Below, in pieces: positions 22,315-35,566 of a stretch of DNA of 64,000 nucleotides. The stretch comes from Adiantum capillus-veneris. Its lineage: Eukaryota; Streptophyta; Polypodiopsida; Polypodiales; Pteridaceae. The notes below the pieces were generated by a model. That model had not been told where the DNA came from and did not search any database. It worked only from the letters and a program-made list of their open reading frames with translations. The stretch is taken from contig CM043957.1 in NCBI GenBank assembly GCA_014529385.2, positions 65,762,003 to 65,826,002 of the forward strand. The letters run 5' to 3'. The first letter of the stretch is position 1. Each line of letters starts with the position of its first letter. The translations under genes were made by a program, and so were the position numbers.

Positions 22315-23511
22315 ACAACCATTTCCCTCAAAAAATTAGGCCCTTGGCGGGCGCGGGCACCGCCCCTACTACCTGCCACATCATCACCGACTCCAACCAC
22401 AACGCGGGTGCCACCGCTGCCCCTCCTCGTCGAAACTGCCGCCCAAAATCGCCAACAAATGCCACTGTAGCGCCGTGCACTCGCGCGCCATAGCCACGGG
22501 GAGGGGAGCTCCCCTCTCTCCTCTTGGATACCATTGAGAGCCCACGCCCTGGATCATATAGTGCAGCCTTCGGGTTCTACACTCTGCATGTGGGATTTAG
22601 TGGACATGCCACGTGGCAGCCCCATATGCACCAAGCCTTTTGAACTTCAAAAAAGTCCCTTCATTTTCTTTAAGCACAAAAACCTTTGGGCCTGCCTTTA
22701 TCTGGCTCTCCCATACTGCTCCAATCTCCTACTGCCAAGCTGCAACCACCTTTTGAAATTTTACTTTCCCAGCTCTGACCACACTCTCTGTATCTGCACT
22801 TCGACCCCTCGGCATCCTCGAACCAAGGCCTTCAAAAATGGAAAAATCATCTGCAACCTGGTTTGGACAAAGACACCCAAACTTTTGACTGCCATATCTT
22901 TCCGCTCGCAACTCCGTTTGGCATGGAGTCACTTCCTGCTAGCTCCGTATGATGCACACGTTGCTCTAGAACTTTGTTGAGGCTCAGAAGATGCTAGATG
23001 GCACATTCTCCAATGCGGCCAAGTGGGCTCAGACCCGGCCCCCGAAAAAACTTCAGTTGGTCATATCTCTCAAACCATGGCTCCGATCCGCAATCTGAAA
23101 AGACAGGTAGGCTCCATGAATTGAGCTCTACACATCTATACCCCAAGTTCCACTTGGATCACGTGTCCCTAGCTTCCCTATCTGGCAAGAATCTGCAAAC
23201 CACTAAAGCTTTAACCTTAATAACTTGGGCTCTGTAGCTCGGTTTGATGAGCCGTCTGGACCTGCTCCTTCAGCACTTCAAGCTCTTCATTCCTAGAGCC
23301 AAATCCTGCACCTTGCATCTCCTTCACCTGCCATCCCAATTGGCCCATTATGGAGCCTTCCTAGGCCTGTAAGCCACATCATGCATACACTTCCACTGCC
23401 ACCTGCCATCCCATGACTCTCTGAGCTGCTGCACTCCTTTGCCATGCCTCTGCTTGCCTGCATACATCCGTACATGCCATCTTCTAGAGGCGACACACTT
23501 TGGCTGCACCA
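21478..23511 (-). repeat. 3' LTR of element D (left copy)
   Basis: Long LTR matching 25707-27703 throughout. It holds a pure G run of about 34 bases (from 22281) where the other copy has only GGAGGCGGGGGGG, so this tract expanded (or was mis-sequenced) after insertion. Confidence 0.85.
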
Positions 23512-23539
23512 TCATTGCCCACCCCCCTATTGAGCATTT

Positions 23540-24016
23540 ATGCTCAACCACATCAAAGCTTTATTCCACTATAAACTGCAAAACCTGGCACACACTATGA
23601 GAAAACCAAAACCATATGTACATAGTTTTATTGCACCCTATTGCCAAACCTTCAAGTGGGTTGCCCCACCCCCTGCGTCACATAGCTTCCACCTGGATCA
23701 AACACCTGGCTCTGTTCACTTTCACCCATCTGCAAAAAAGTCCAATAGTGCCCTACCCAAGCACCTAGACCACCATGTGTGTAGACTGCCCATAGCCTAC
23801 CTTCTGCACTCTATACATTCCTTTGCAACCTGTCTACTCCATACAAAGCAACACCAAACATATCATCCTCAAACACATGTACCTAACATCAAGCTACAAC
23901 ACATGTCTGACCCTCCCTCCCAACCAAATAAAGTGGAGGCCTTGAGCATAGAACTCTGCACCTGTTGAACTAGCCTCCATAGAGCTGTATCTACCATCTT
24001 TTTCATCAACCATAAT
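23540..24016. other. Internal 3' untranslated part of element D
   Basis: Between the gag end and the purine tract; no sense-strand frame of interest. The long open stretches on the + strand are antisense to the element. Confidence 0.5.
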
Positions 24017-25594
24017 TCACATACCTTTAGTGGAAGAAAAGCCACTGCTTGAGATTATCCTTTCTCCACCATTGGACATGTCTGCCGCATCGGAATCTCC
24101 TCCGTCTTTGGCATCATCGAGCCCTTCCTCGTCAACTGGCCCTTCAAGGTCGATCAACACTACCGCTTGGTCAGCTTCAATTACCTGCTCTTCAAGCACC
24201 TCTTCCACCGCTGCATCATGCTCCTCCAAGGAAAAGACAAACTCGTTCTCTACCGCATCCATCTCAAGTTCCTCCATAGACACGGCCTCTTTATCTCTCT
24301 GGGCAAAATCCTGCACATGTTGCACCACCATGGCACATTCCACTACTACTTTCATTAGCACAACCATTAGCATGGCACCACACACCACCTGTACCTGCAT
24401 TCAATCATCTGTAGGCCGAGACCGCATCCTTTGGCTTTCATCAAGCACCTCGACATGCTCTATTCCCTACTCTTCTTGCACATGGGCTATCACCATATCA
24501 TCAAACATATAAGAGGGCAGCTTTACCTTTACTAGTTCGGGTTCATCAGACTCCGCCTCCTCGTCATAGGATGTATACTCATCCGCATTATTCTCCTCGC
24601 TTGTCCCCCAACAAATTGAGCTTGTATCATCATCGGCATCGGCATCATCTATCGACTCCATATCAGCATTTGCATCCACTTGATGCTCCACAAAAGCTTG
24701 ACCATCTTCACCACTTTGCAAACTTTATTCATCAGCTTCTAAACCCTTGGTATCTGCATCTCGATTGCATTTTTCTACCTTTTCATGCAAACTTTCAACA
24801 AGAACATGCTTTACCTCTTCAATCCGTACCGGAACCTCCACATCTGCTACCGCTTTTGCATCTTGATTCACCTCGACATGGAGCTTCTCCTCGTTGACAA
24901 GCTCTTTCACCCTCGGCACATGCACATCACAAACTAGAAACCTCCAAGGAACATAACCAATAGTAGGTCTTACCTCCACAGGCCTAGCATTTTGCACCCT
25001 TGGTTGGATCCAAGAGCACTCTGCTACCTCCACAACAACAGGCATATAATCTGCTCGCTTTAACATTCGCAACTCCAACTTCCACTTCACCTTTCTGCTC
25101 TTTATCTTTGCCAGATAGACCATGTCTTCATAGGTATCTGCACCATCCTCGACCTTTTCTTTAATCCTTGGATGCAAGCACTCTAACAGCTTTGACAGCT
25201 TCAAAGATTGATTGCTTTTGACCCCAGTAGCAATCTCAAACTGTTTCCAACAAGCTTCAAACTGCTCAGTGAAAATGGAGAAATCTTTACTTACATCCTG
25301 GCGTACCGCCTTCAGCTTTGCACCGGATTTTTCTTTCGTAATCACCTCTCAAAACCGCTCCAGAAACTGACTCTGCAACCTTTGCCATGATTCTCAATCA
25401 CTGCTCTCTAAGCCGTCGAACCACACCTTGGCTTGTCCTCGCATCAACAACGGCACCGTCTGTAACCTTTTTGCATCCGTCAACATACGCATCGACAGCA
25501 ACCATAATTCGAAATCTGCTAACCAATCCTTGCAATCTTCGACGCCGGTAAATATGGGGCCAAAAACTGGCTCCACCATCTCTGTCATCTTCAA
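24017..25594 (-). pseudogene. gag of element D with in-frame stops
   Basis: A single minus-strand frame from MKMTEMVEPVFGPIFTGVED (25594) through DWLADFELWLLSMRML and AKVWFDGLE to VSKDFSIFTEQFEACWKQFE and KLSKLLECLHPRIKEKV, i.e. a retrotransposon gag capsid (DUF4219/retrotrans_gag style). Stops fall at about 25394, 25350, 24725 and 24467, each with the same frame continuing after it. The C-terminal third is strongly acidic (DADADDDTSSIC, EEEL-type runs) and lacks a zinc knuckle. The gag of element F (FFGEPGEDAELFLANFKM...TSTWFDSLP) is a distant relative by motif order. Confidence 0.7.
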
Positions 25595-25684
25595 CCTCGA
25601 CCATCAAACATCTCGACCAGCAGCCCAACGTTTCGTCGGCTAACAAACACCACTTTCAATTGCAGATTGGAGCATCACACAGCT

Positions 25685-25701
25685 CCTTAGTGGGGGCACC
25701 A
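25685..25701 (-). promoter_or_regulatory. Primer-binding site of element D
   Basis: Minus strand TGGTGCCCCCACTAAGG, beginning five bases after the 5' LTR end. The first 12 bases equal the PBS of element F at 57925. The tRNA was not identified. Confidence 0.65.
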
Positions 25702-25706
25702 GAAGA

Positions 25707-27703
25707 TGGAGAGGGGGAAAGGGAGACACACCCAACACACAACACATTGCCTCACTATAGCCCAGGGTATACACAGTGCCCCAATCCACTAGAGTTCACC
25801 CTCAAAACTCAACAATAGCCGCAAACAAACCACCGCTTTCACACCACCATACACACATACGCCTTGCAATGCACAAGACAGACTCAATTACTCCGCATCG
25901 CTCAATTCACAGCCTTCCACACTCATACAAACTCTCTCTATCTCTCTTTGAACGACAAACCTCAGGGGGCACACATGCCTACACACGCCCGGAAACACAC
26001 GCACACAAGCAGAGAAGAGAAGGGGGAATGACGCCCAGAAACAGTAGGGAATAGTCTTCTAGAATAGGCAATATCATGTACAACCAACACACCGTCGGCA
26101 TGAACCTCCGCAACCAAAAACAATGGCTCAAACGCATTGGCAAAACACCTCAAGCAAAAAAGCTCACATTGGCCAAAGACCCTGGTCCAAAAGACCCTAA
26201 AAAATGAACAAAAATCTCCTTTTATAGGGGTATGCCTAGGAATCCCAAAAAAGAAAAATGGGGTCACCTTCCATGTCGTGCACTTCATTTGGAGTTCCTT
26301 TTAGCATTTGATTGCATTGCCAACACTTGGCCTAGTTTATTTTTGGAAACCTTTGCATGCTTCACCTCTTGTCCTTATCCCTTCCATTTTTGGCCGGCCG
26401 GATTCCCTTGGCCTTTGAATGCCCTTAACCTTGCACCCTTACCGGCACGTCTTTATTGCAGCGGGACCGCTCCCCAGTCAAGGCAATAGCTATGTCGCTA
26501 TTGGGAGGCGGGGGGGTACAACCCTTTCCCTCAAAAAATTAGGCCCTTGGCGGCGGGCGCGGGCACTGCCCCTACTATTTGCCATGTCATCACCGACTCC
26601 AACCACAACGCGGACGCCACTGCCGCCCAAAATTGCCAACAAACGCCACTGCAGTGCCGTGCACTCGCGCGCCATAGCCACGGGGAGGGGAGCTCCCCTC
26701 TCTCCTCTTGGATACCATTGAGAGCCCACGCCATGGATCATATAGTGTGGCCTCCGGCTTCTACACTCCGCATGTGGGATTTAGTGGGCATGCCACGTGG
26801 CAGCCCCATATGCACCAAGCCTTTTGAACTTCAAAAAAGTCCCTTCATTTTCTTTAAGCACAAAAACCTTTTGGCCTGCCTTTATCTGGCTCTCCCATAC
26901 TGCTCCAATCTCCTACTGCCAAGCCGCAACCACCTTTTGAAATTCCACTTTCCCCGATCCGACCACACTCTCTGTATCTCCACTTAGACCCCTCGGCATC
27001 CTCGAACCAAGGCCTTCAAAAATGGAAAAATCATCTGCAACCTGCTTTGGACAAAGACACCCAAATTTTCGATTGCCATATCTTTCCGCTCCGAACTCCC
27101 TTTGGCATGGAGTCACTTTCTGCTAGCTCCGTATGATGCACACGCTGCTCTAGAACTTCGTTGAGTCTTAGAAGATGCTAGATGGCACGTTCTCCAATGC
27201 AGCCAAGTGAGCTCAGACCCGGCCCCCGAAAAAATTTCAGTTGGTCATATCTCGCAAACCATGGCTCCGATCCGCAATCCGCAATCTAAAAAGATGGGTA
27301 GGGTCCATGAATTGAGCTATACACATCTATACCCCAAGTTCCACTTGGATCACCTGTCCCTAGCTGCCCTGTCCGGCAAGAATCTCCAAACCATTAAAGC
27401 TTTAACCTTCAATAACTTGGGCTTTGTAGCTCGGTTTGATGAGCCGTCTGGACCTACTCCTTCAGCACTTCAAGCTCTTCATTCCTAGACCCAAAGGCTG
27501 CACTTTGCATCTCCTTCACCTGCCATCCCAATTGGCCCATTATGGAGCCTTCCTAGGCTTGTAAGCCGCATCATGCATACACTTCCGCTGCCACTTGCCA
27601 TCCCATGACGCTCTTAGCTTCTCCACTCCTCTGCCATGCCTCTGCTTGTGTGCATATATCCACACATGCCATCTTCTAGAGTCGACACACTTTGGCTGCA
27701 CCA
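25707..27703 (-). repeat. 5' LTR of element D (right copy)
   Basis: Second long terminal repeat of element D, distinguished from the left copy by scattered substitutions and small indels, among them loss of the long G run. Confidence 0.85.
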
Positions 27704-27867
27704 ACGTGTTGTTTGGGGAAGGTGAAAAATGAGCACGTGACTCGAGATTTTTTTACAACCGACCATCCGTACAATGACCGTTGGAAGCATGCCATGTGGC
27801 ATGTAGACAACTAGAGAACCTTGCTTCTTAATGTCCAGCCCGTGCTTCTCAATGGTAGCAAGATTGA

Positions 27868-28870
27868 ACAAGTGGTGGATCTTGAAACCAAAACACCTTC
27901 CCACCCACCAATGTACAAGTAGCCCTTGCTTATTACAATGGAAGAAAGGTTGAAAAAGTGGTGGACCTTGAAACCAATAGACCTTCGCTATATTAGATTG
28001 TAGCTTAGACAAAGTTGTGGACTTCGATTTAAGGGCCAATGACTAAGGCAAAGTATTGGAAATAGTGTTGAAGAAGGGGTTGGACCTCTGATAAATATTA
28101 AAATCAAAAGCTCCTTGGTATATAAGAATGTAGCTTGGACAAGTGGTGGACCTTGAAACCAACAGCCCTTTGCTATATTAGATTGTAGCTTAGACAAAGT
28201 TGTGGAGTTAGTTTTAAGGACCAATGCCTAAGGAAAACTATTGGAAATAGTGTCGAATAAGGGGTTGAACCTTTTATGGATATTGAAATTGAAAGCCCCT
28301 TGGTATATTAGAATGTAGCTTGGACAACCGGTGGAACTTGAAACCGATAGTCCTTCTCTGTATTAGATTGTAGCCTAGACAAAGTTGTGGACTTTGTTTT
28401 AAGGGCCAATGCCTAAGGCAAACTATTGGAATTAGTGTTGAAGAAGGGGATGGACTTGTTATGGATGTTGAAATCAAAAGCCCCTTGTTATACTATAATG
28501 TAGCTTGGACAAGTGGTGGACCTTGAAACCAATAGCCCTTTTCTATATTAGAATGTAGCTTAGACAAAGTTGTGGACTAAGTTTTAATGGCCAATGCCTA
28601 AGGCAAACTAAGGGGTTGGACCTGTGATGGTTATTGAAATCAAAAGCCCCTTGTTAGAATGTAGCTTGGACAAGTGGTGGACCTTGAAATAAATAGCCCT
28701 TTGCTATATAATACTGCAACTTAGACAAAGTTGCGGACTTAGTTTTAATGACCAATCCCTAAGGTAAACTTTTGGAAATATTGTTGAAGAAGGGGGAGTT
28801 GGACCTGCGATGGATATTGAAATCAAAACCCCCTTGATGTAGCTTGGAAAAGTGGTACACCTAAACTCCC
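27868..28870. repeat. ~180-bp tandem satellite, block 1
   Basis: The phrase CAAGTGGTGGACCTTGAAACC and close variants recur at about 27871, 27959, 28141, 28326, 28510, 28671 and 28849. Most spacings are 160-185 bp. Between them come TAGATTGTAGCTTAGACAAA and GGCCAATGCCTAAGGCAAAC. Five to six diverged units. The core TAGCTTGGACAAGTGGTGGA is also the core of the block at 41.5-44.3 kb, in the same orientation. Confidence 0.85.
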
Positions 28871-29941
28871 CATGCCATTTCCTTGCTAGAGAGTTCCCCC
28901 TGTCCCCCCCCCCCCCCCCCCCCAAAAAAAAAAAAAAAAGGAAGGAAAAATATCATAGAACTGGTGGACTTTGAGAAGAATTCCCATCAAGAGAATGTCC
29001 AGTTTTAAGCTTGGTCATGTGGTGGAGAAAAGTTCTAAATGATTGACCGGATCAATGGTCGATGTTAAAAAGAGAAATCCTCTTGCTAAAAAAGTGGAAT
29101 GAATCAACAAATTATGCATGTTAAAACCACACAACTACTATTAGTGTATTTTTCGTTGCCTTAACCTGAGGAGATTCACTAAATTCAATGTAACATAGCA
29201 CATGGAGTTACAAAAACATGTGTGCATAAGGTGTGTAAGGGATACATATACATTTTTTTGGTGAATGAGGCTCGTAGGGATAGTTTTTGATAATGAGGAT
29301 TTTATTTTTGCGAGCTTTCAGTTTCGAGCTTTTACAATTGGAACTGTTTTTTCTAGCTTTTGAACCCTAATTTTACACTAATGACATCTTTAAGTATCAT
29401 TATGTAGTAGAAAACCTCAAAACCTCATAGTACAATCCTTCAACTACCAAACTCTTTTAAGAAATATGGAAGCATATCTATGCTTATGCAAAATGAAACT
29501 TTATAAAAAGCACCATTTGTATGTATTTTTGAGCAGGTACATAAAACATGATTCTTAGAACTTTTTCCAGAGTCTCCTTTGTATGGAGACCTCTTCATAA
29601 AAAGAATTGTACACCCTTTTTTGGGCTCCCACATGGGATTTCCTTCGCATAAACTTATATTTCCATCACTTTAACATTTTTGTTATCTCACAAAAATCAA
29701 CACGCAAGCCAATGGTGTGAACATAATCTAAATACATAGGAAAGCTCCAATTAAAGTCATCTCCACATCATGCGTCCATCATGTACCAAAAAAGCACAAA
29801 TGAAACATCCAAATGAAATGTATGGAGCATACAAAATTGCCATGTCAATGTCATATGGCTACATGTACATAAAAAAATAAATCAAAACATCAAGATGTGT
29901 ACTGTAGAATAGAGTTTCCTCAACCAAGTGTCCATCCACAA
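28871..29941. other. No gene seen; homopolymers and one dispersed repeat copy
   Basis: Starts with a C run and A run (28903-28940). At about 29556-29645 lies one copy of an ~85-bp repeat (AGAGTCTCCTTTGTATGGAGA ... GGGCTCCCACATGGGAT) that recurs at 31930 and 36768. Otherwise plain AT-rich DNA. Confidence 0.6.
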
Positions 29942-29944
29942 TCA

Positions 29945-30720
29945 ACATTTCACAATTCCACATGCAATGTCCGTCAAACATCTTTCATAGAGCACATCAT
30001 CTAACTCTAGACACATGCAATGCCTCATATCTTCTGCAGAAGCTCGGCCCAAACCACCACACCCCGCAAACAAGTCCAAAACATAGTCATGAGGCTCAAT
30101 AAATGTTACCAACAACCACCTGAACATATACAAAGTAGATTAGAAACCTAATGCAAACACATTTATACCATAACGTTCACTAGTATCATACTTTGGGCTA
30201 GTCTTACCGAAAGAACATAGAAGACCACTTAGCCCGGCCTCTAAGAATAACACCATCAATCTCAATGGGAAAGACTACATCATCTATCATGTAGCTATAA
30301 TTTGCTGGAAATAATCTCTCGACACTTTTCTCCCCTGCCTCTCTATCATAGTGTGGCACAAGATGGGTAACACGATACCAAAGACACATGGTAAGATCAA
30401 GTTCCTACATAAATAAATAACTCAAAGAATAAATTTCATAGCTACAATATTTTTAGTTCGGAAATTAAACGATGAAACTAAGTTTATTATCTCACTGCCT
30501 CTCTAGTGAGTGGATGTCGATATGCCTTCTTATTACGCATGAGGGTCCATGTACATAGGAGCACAAGTCCTACCCTAGTTACATCTGCAATAAAATATCC
30601 AATATGCTCGGCCATGCACATGGTGGCTAAGAGCCCCTCATCGGCCAAAAACTCACGAGCAACATCCATGCACCCTATCACTAGACCCCTGAAAAATGTG
30701 TTCCACTTGGGAACACTCAT
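29945..30720 (-). other. Methyltransferase-like C-terminal domain of copy B
   Basis: Three exons: 30720-30496, 30400-30212 and 30112-29945. Junctions: GAG GCA|GAA CTT (donor GTGAGA, acceptor ATGTAG) and TTC TTT CG|G TGG (donor GTAAGA, acceptor TTCAG). Joined, they give the block WNTFFRGLVIGCMDVAREFL...EGLLATMCMAEHIGYFI, then a variable part with NYSYMIDDVVFP, then WLLVTFIEPHDYVLDLFAGC, GGLGRASAED and HCMCLELDD. That last order (helix, xxVLDxFxGxG, acidic ELD strand end) is the SAM-binding fold of beta-class enzymes. Stop TGA directly after ACGIVKC. Confidence 0.7.
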
Positions 30721-31924
30721 GCCCTATACGAAATTAAATGATGGCATGTAAGCATACAACCATAGCTAGCTATAGGTATTAGTCCAAAGAAAAGCTACTT
30801 ACCCAATGGGATTGGTCCTAGACCATCTACAAAAAAACTTGTAGCAAAATCTACAAAGATAATCCTAGCAACCTCACAACATGGCACACCATCTTTGTTG
30901 TACAAATGTTTATTCTATGTTGCAAAACATTTGTTGATGCTACAAGAAAACCAAACATGAATCATATTCAAAATCATAGGACAAACCAAGAAGAAAATGA
31001 AAATAAGTAAGCATTATGGAAATCTACCTATCAAGGGCAAACTTATCAATTTGTGATATATCCACAAGCAAAACATTTACAATAGTTTGGTAATGGAACC
31101 TTGCAAGCATTATCCAACTTAGTTTTGAATTAGGAAATATGGAAGACACATTTGCTAGCAGTTCTCTTAAACTTACCAAGAGATCGTGTGATTGGCCTTC
31201 TCTCCCAAGCCTCTCATCTAAGTGAAGACTCTGCAACAAACGAAGTAGTGTGCACCAATGAGGGTGTAGTGGGCACATTAGAAGAGGGTTCCATATGGGG
31301 TATAGTGGTTACCAAAGAGGACATGCTGGGCTCGATAGATGGCAGGCATTGAAGAAGGAGTGGGTATCCTTGATGTACTTGGAGGCTCCATTTTCCCTTT
31401 ACGCTTCTTGAGTACATTGCTTGCTTGTGGAGTACCTTGAGAGCCACTCTCAATGGTGTTTTAAGTAACTCCATGAGAAATGGGAGGGAGAGACTCTTCT
31501 TGTGTCTCCTCTAAGTACTATCACTCTCATTTTGAAACCCTTCACTCAACAACCATATAACAAAACATCACATAAATTAGCACTAAAGTAAGACATATAC
31601 ATTCTCAAAATCAAAGAGCCATGAGTGTTAAGGTACTTACTCATCCGTACTTCAAACTCTTGCTTTGGAATAACTCCTAGTGGATAGTCCAACCACCAAG
31701 GACAAACATTGGCTTCCCATGTTTTCAGATTCCTTTCAATCAAAGAGGGAGAGAACATTGTATTCTCATCACGCACATTAATCCACTCTCTAGTGAATAA
31801 TGGGGCATCATTCAATTCATGCACCTCAACACATTGCATAACCCATCTACACAATTTTTAGAGCATCATCCACTTTGAAAAGCACATACACGCAATAGTA
31901 TAATAAATTTCATGTATCCAAAAA

Positions 31925-32001
31925 AAAATTCCAGAGTCTCCTTTGTATGGAGAACACTTTTTCAAAACAGACCATAAACCCTATCTTGGGCTCCCACAAG
32001 G
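31925..32001. repeat. Dispersed ~85-bp intron repeat, copy 2
   Basis: CCAGAGTCTCCTTTGTATGG ... CCTATCTTGGGCTCCCACAA. Copies 1 and 3 lie at about 29556-29645 and 36768-36850, the last two within introns of copy B. The two conserved halves flank a variable centre. Confidence 0.6.
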
Positions 32002-33340
32002 GAATTAAGTGTTTTCAACATAGACATTATACACGCGCATATTGTCAAAAAAACCATCCAGGGCTTCCATAGGGAATTTAAATGATTTTGTGTAAACACA
32101 AAATGATATTTCATCATTCTCAAAATGGCCCACTGTCACCAAACAATGGAAAAAAAATGAAATGCTCTTTTTTTTTGCAAAGAGTGCAAGTGGAAGATGC
32201 AATCCTGTAAATCACTAGGAGTGGAACGAACACAATATAAAATGAGAAACTAATAGCTTCAATACCTCTCACGAGTGATTTTAGAGCTTGTCAAACAATA
32301 GAGCTTATCTCTAGTGATCTTTAGCAGTCCAGGTTCATCCCATTTAATGCTAAAAAGCAACTTGAAGAAATCATCACCATTAAGAGGATTTGCGATTGAT
32401 AAGTACTTGTAGCCCCTATGTTTCAACCATTCCTCTTCTACCTTTGTGGCCTTGTCCAATCTCTTCTTCTTCTCAACATTATTTAGTCCAAGTGCGTCTA
32501 GATTTTCTCTTTGTTTGGACATAAATGTAGTGAACTCATCCTAATACAAAACACTGTATTGAAACCATAATAATATTTTACATAGCAGCACCATGGTAAT
32601 ACCTTGCCTCCACAATAATCTCCACCCTAGCCCATTCTCTCATATCGGGTGTCAATTTTTGAAGGATTGACTCTTTATTTGCCATGCCAGACTCTTTGAA
32701 ACATATAAACTTCATGAGTGATGTTTGGCATGATATGTGCCCTAGAAATGCTCGAGAAAAATAGAAAACAAAGAGTTGAACACAAGCATTGTTTGCAAAA
32801 AAAATGAGAGCCAACATGCGATTAAAAAACTTACACATTGGAAGTGTCAAGTGTAAGAAGCAACTCTGCTTCTTTTGCTCTAGACAACTCAAGGAATTGG
32901 CAACGAAAACTAGCATGGTATTGACCATTGTCCCATTAGGAGATTTCGGAGGTCTTTTGGAGGGCCTTTTGGAAGAGAGAGGAAAATAAGCTCCTCCAAT
33001 GAGAGAAGAGCCTACGTTACGTAGAAAAATAGATTGATATTAACAAAAATATAAAAGGTGTCCCTCTCCTCATTTAATAATCTAGTGGTCCTTGAAGACG
33101 ATCACTCTCTTTCATTTAATGCGAGCACCTTTTTCAGAAGGTAGATGCGGTGCATTTGATACGGCTTACGTCATCACTAGAATTCAAAAAGTTACAAAAC
33201 TATCAAGTGGTGGAAGATTTTGAAACTTTTGATACTGTCAATGCGTCCGGAACGCCCGAATATCCTAGAAATGAATGTCCAATTGCCTAGCTCCGACATC
33301 CAAAGAGGCAAAGAATGTCAAAAACCCCTAAAAGAACATT

Positions 33341-33404
33341 TTACTAATGGCGCGCGAGGGGTCATTCCAAAATTTTGGAATGCCTCATCGCGCACCGTTA
33401 GTAA
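33341..33404. repeat. GC-rich hairpin, left TIR
   Basis: TTACTAATGGCGCGCGAG...CATTCCAAAA against TTTTGGAATG...CGCGCACCGTTAGTAA: a 64-bp inverted repeat with about 30-bp arms. Its counterpart in the right TIR is at 35647-35710. Confidence 0.8.
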
Positions 33405-33532
33405 AAAGCCCCTTTTTTCCTCTTTTAGAGAGATTTTTGAGAGGAAAATGTCAAAAAATCTCTAAAAAGGCCTCCATCTATCACATAGGTTTTTTCTTCA
33501 TCATCTTAGCCTTAGAGATCATAATTTCGGGT

Positions 33533-33593
33533 CTATAAGAGTGAGCACGCACACCCATTGTTACAATTCTACAAAGTGCATTTTGATTGCACG

Positions 33594-33649
<56 letters not shown>

Positions 33650-33755
33650 CAGACAAATATAACATACACACAGAGACACAAATATAACATACACACACAC
33701 AGAAAGAGACACACAGAGACACACACACTCACAAACACACAGACACACAAATATA

Positions 33756-33796
<41 letters not shown>

Positions 33797-33801
33797 AAGA
33801 G

Positions 33802-33859
<58 letters not shown>

Positions 33860-34140
33860 CTATAGGCGCGCGTAGAGAGGCACAACCGGTGTGCATGTCT
33901 CTATGCGCGCCTTTAGTACTGTGCATCCACCAGTGTATGTGTTTATGTGTGTATGTGTGAGTGTTATAGAGAGAGGAAGTAAGGCGGGGGAAAGAGAGAG
34001 AGAGAGAGAGTCTTTCTGTTACCTTATACTAACGGCGCGAGGAGGTGTTTTTTGAGGTTAAAACATGCTCCACGCGCGCCGTTAGTAATGGGAGTCTCTC
34101 ACTCTCTCTCTCTCTCTCTTTAAATATGCTAAGCTATAGA

Positions 34141-34197
<57 letters not shown>

Positions 34198-34684
34198 GTG
34201 CAAAAGTGCCATAGAGAAACACGGGTAGGCTATAAGAGTGAGCACGCACATCCATTGTTACACCCATTGTTTCAGGTCTATAAGAGTGAGCACGCACACC
34301 CATTGTTACAATTCTACAAAGTGCATTTTGATCACACACACACACACACACACACAGAAAAATATAACATACACACAAACACACAGAGACACAAATATAA
34401 TATACACACACACAGAGACACACACACTCACAAACACACAGACACACAAATATACCATACACACACACACACACACACACAAACACAAAGAGCCCCCCCC
34501 CCCCCTCTCTCTCTCTCTCCTCTCTCTGTCTCTCTGTCTCTCTCTCTCTCTCTATACTATAGGCGCACGTAGAGAGGCACAGCCGGTGTGCATGTCTCTA
34601 TGCGCGCCTTTAGTACTGTGCATCCACTAGTGTATGTGTTTATGTGTGTATGTGTGAGTGTTATAGAGAGAGGAAGTAAGGCGG

Positions 34685-34727
<43 letters not shown>

Positions 34728-34858
34728 TTTCTGTTACCTTATACTAACGGCGCGAGGAGGTGTTTTTTGAGGTTAAAACATGCTCCGCGCGCGCCGTTAG
34801 TAATGGGAGTCTCTCACTCTCTCTCTCTCTCTCTTTAAATATGCTAAGCTATAGAAAG

Positions 34859-34898
<40 letters not shown>

Positions 34899-35188
34899 TG
34901 CAAAATTTCAATAGAGAAACATGGGTAGGCTATAAGAGTGAGCACGCACACCCATTGTTACACCCATTGTTTCGGGTCTATAAGAGTGAGCACGCACACC
35001 CATTGTTACAATTCTACAAAGTGCATTTTGATCACACACACACACACACACACAGACAAATATAACATACACACAAACACACAAAGACACAAATATAATA
35101 TACACACACACACAGAGACACACACACTCACAAACACACAGACACACAAATATAACATACACACACACACACACACACAAACACAAAG

Positions 35189-35254
<66 letters not shown>

Positions 35255-35530
35255 CTATAGGTGCGCGTAGAGAGGCACAACCGGTGTGCATGTCTCTATG
35301 CGCGCCTTTAGTACTGTGCATCCACCAGTGTATGTGTTTATGTGTGTATGTGTGAGTGTTATAGAGAGAGGAAGTAAGGCGGGGGAAAGAGAGAGAGAGA
35401 GAGTCTTTCTGTTACCTTATACTAATGGCGCGAGGAGGTGTTTTTTGAGGTCAAAACATGCTCCACGCGCGCCGTTAGTAATGGGAGTCTCTCACTCTCT
35501 CTCTTTTTAAATATGCTAAGCTATAGAAAG

Positions 35531-35566
<36 letters not shown>

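Larger units (their letters stand above)
21478..27703 (-). mobile_element. LTR element D: gag-only Ty3/gypsy-type element, minus strand
   Basis: Direct repeats of about 2.0 kb (21478-23511 and 25707-27703) enclose 2.2 kb. On the minus strand each LTR starts TGGTGCAGCC and ends in TCTCCA or TCTCCAA. Primer-binding site TGGTGCCCCCACTAAGG lies at 25701-25685. A purine run (AGGGGGGTGGGC) precedes the 3' LTR at about 23512-23530. The only coding region is a gag frame with stops. No protease, RT or integrase, so it is a non-autonomous derivative. The PBS is nearly the same as that of element F in this window, suggesting use of the same primer tRNA. Confidence 0.85.

Noticed and set aside
22197-22534. 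Gly- or Pro-rich open frames around the G run on both strands
   Set aside because: They arise from the homopolymer and lie inside an LTR.
24030-24512. 160-codon Ser/Thr-rich frame on the + strand
   Set aside because: It is antisense to the acidic gag tail of element D; Glu/Asp codons read backwards give Ser/Phe-rich runs.
33481-34630. Open frames of up to 175 codons rich in Cys/Val, Thr/His or Leu/Ser on both strands
   Set aside because: They are translations of (CA)n and (CT)n tracts in all frames and carry no protein signal.
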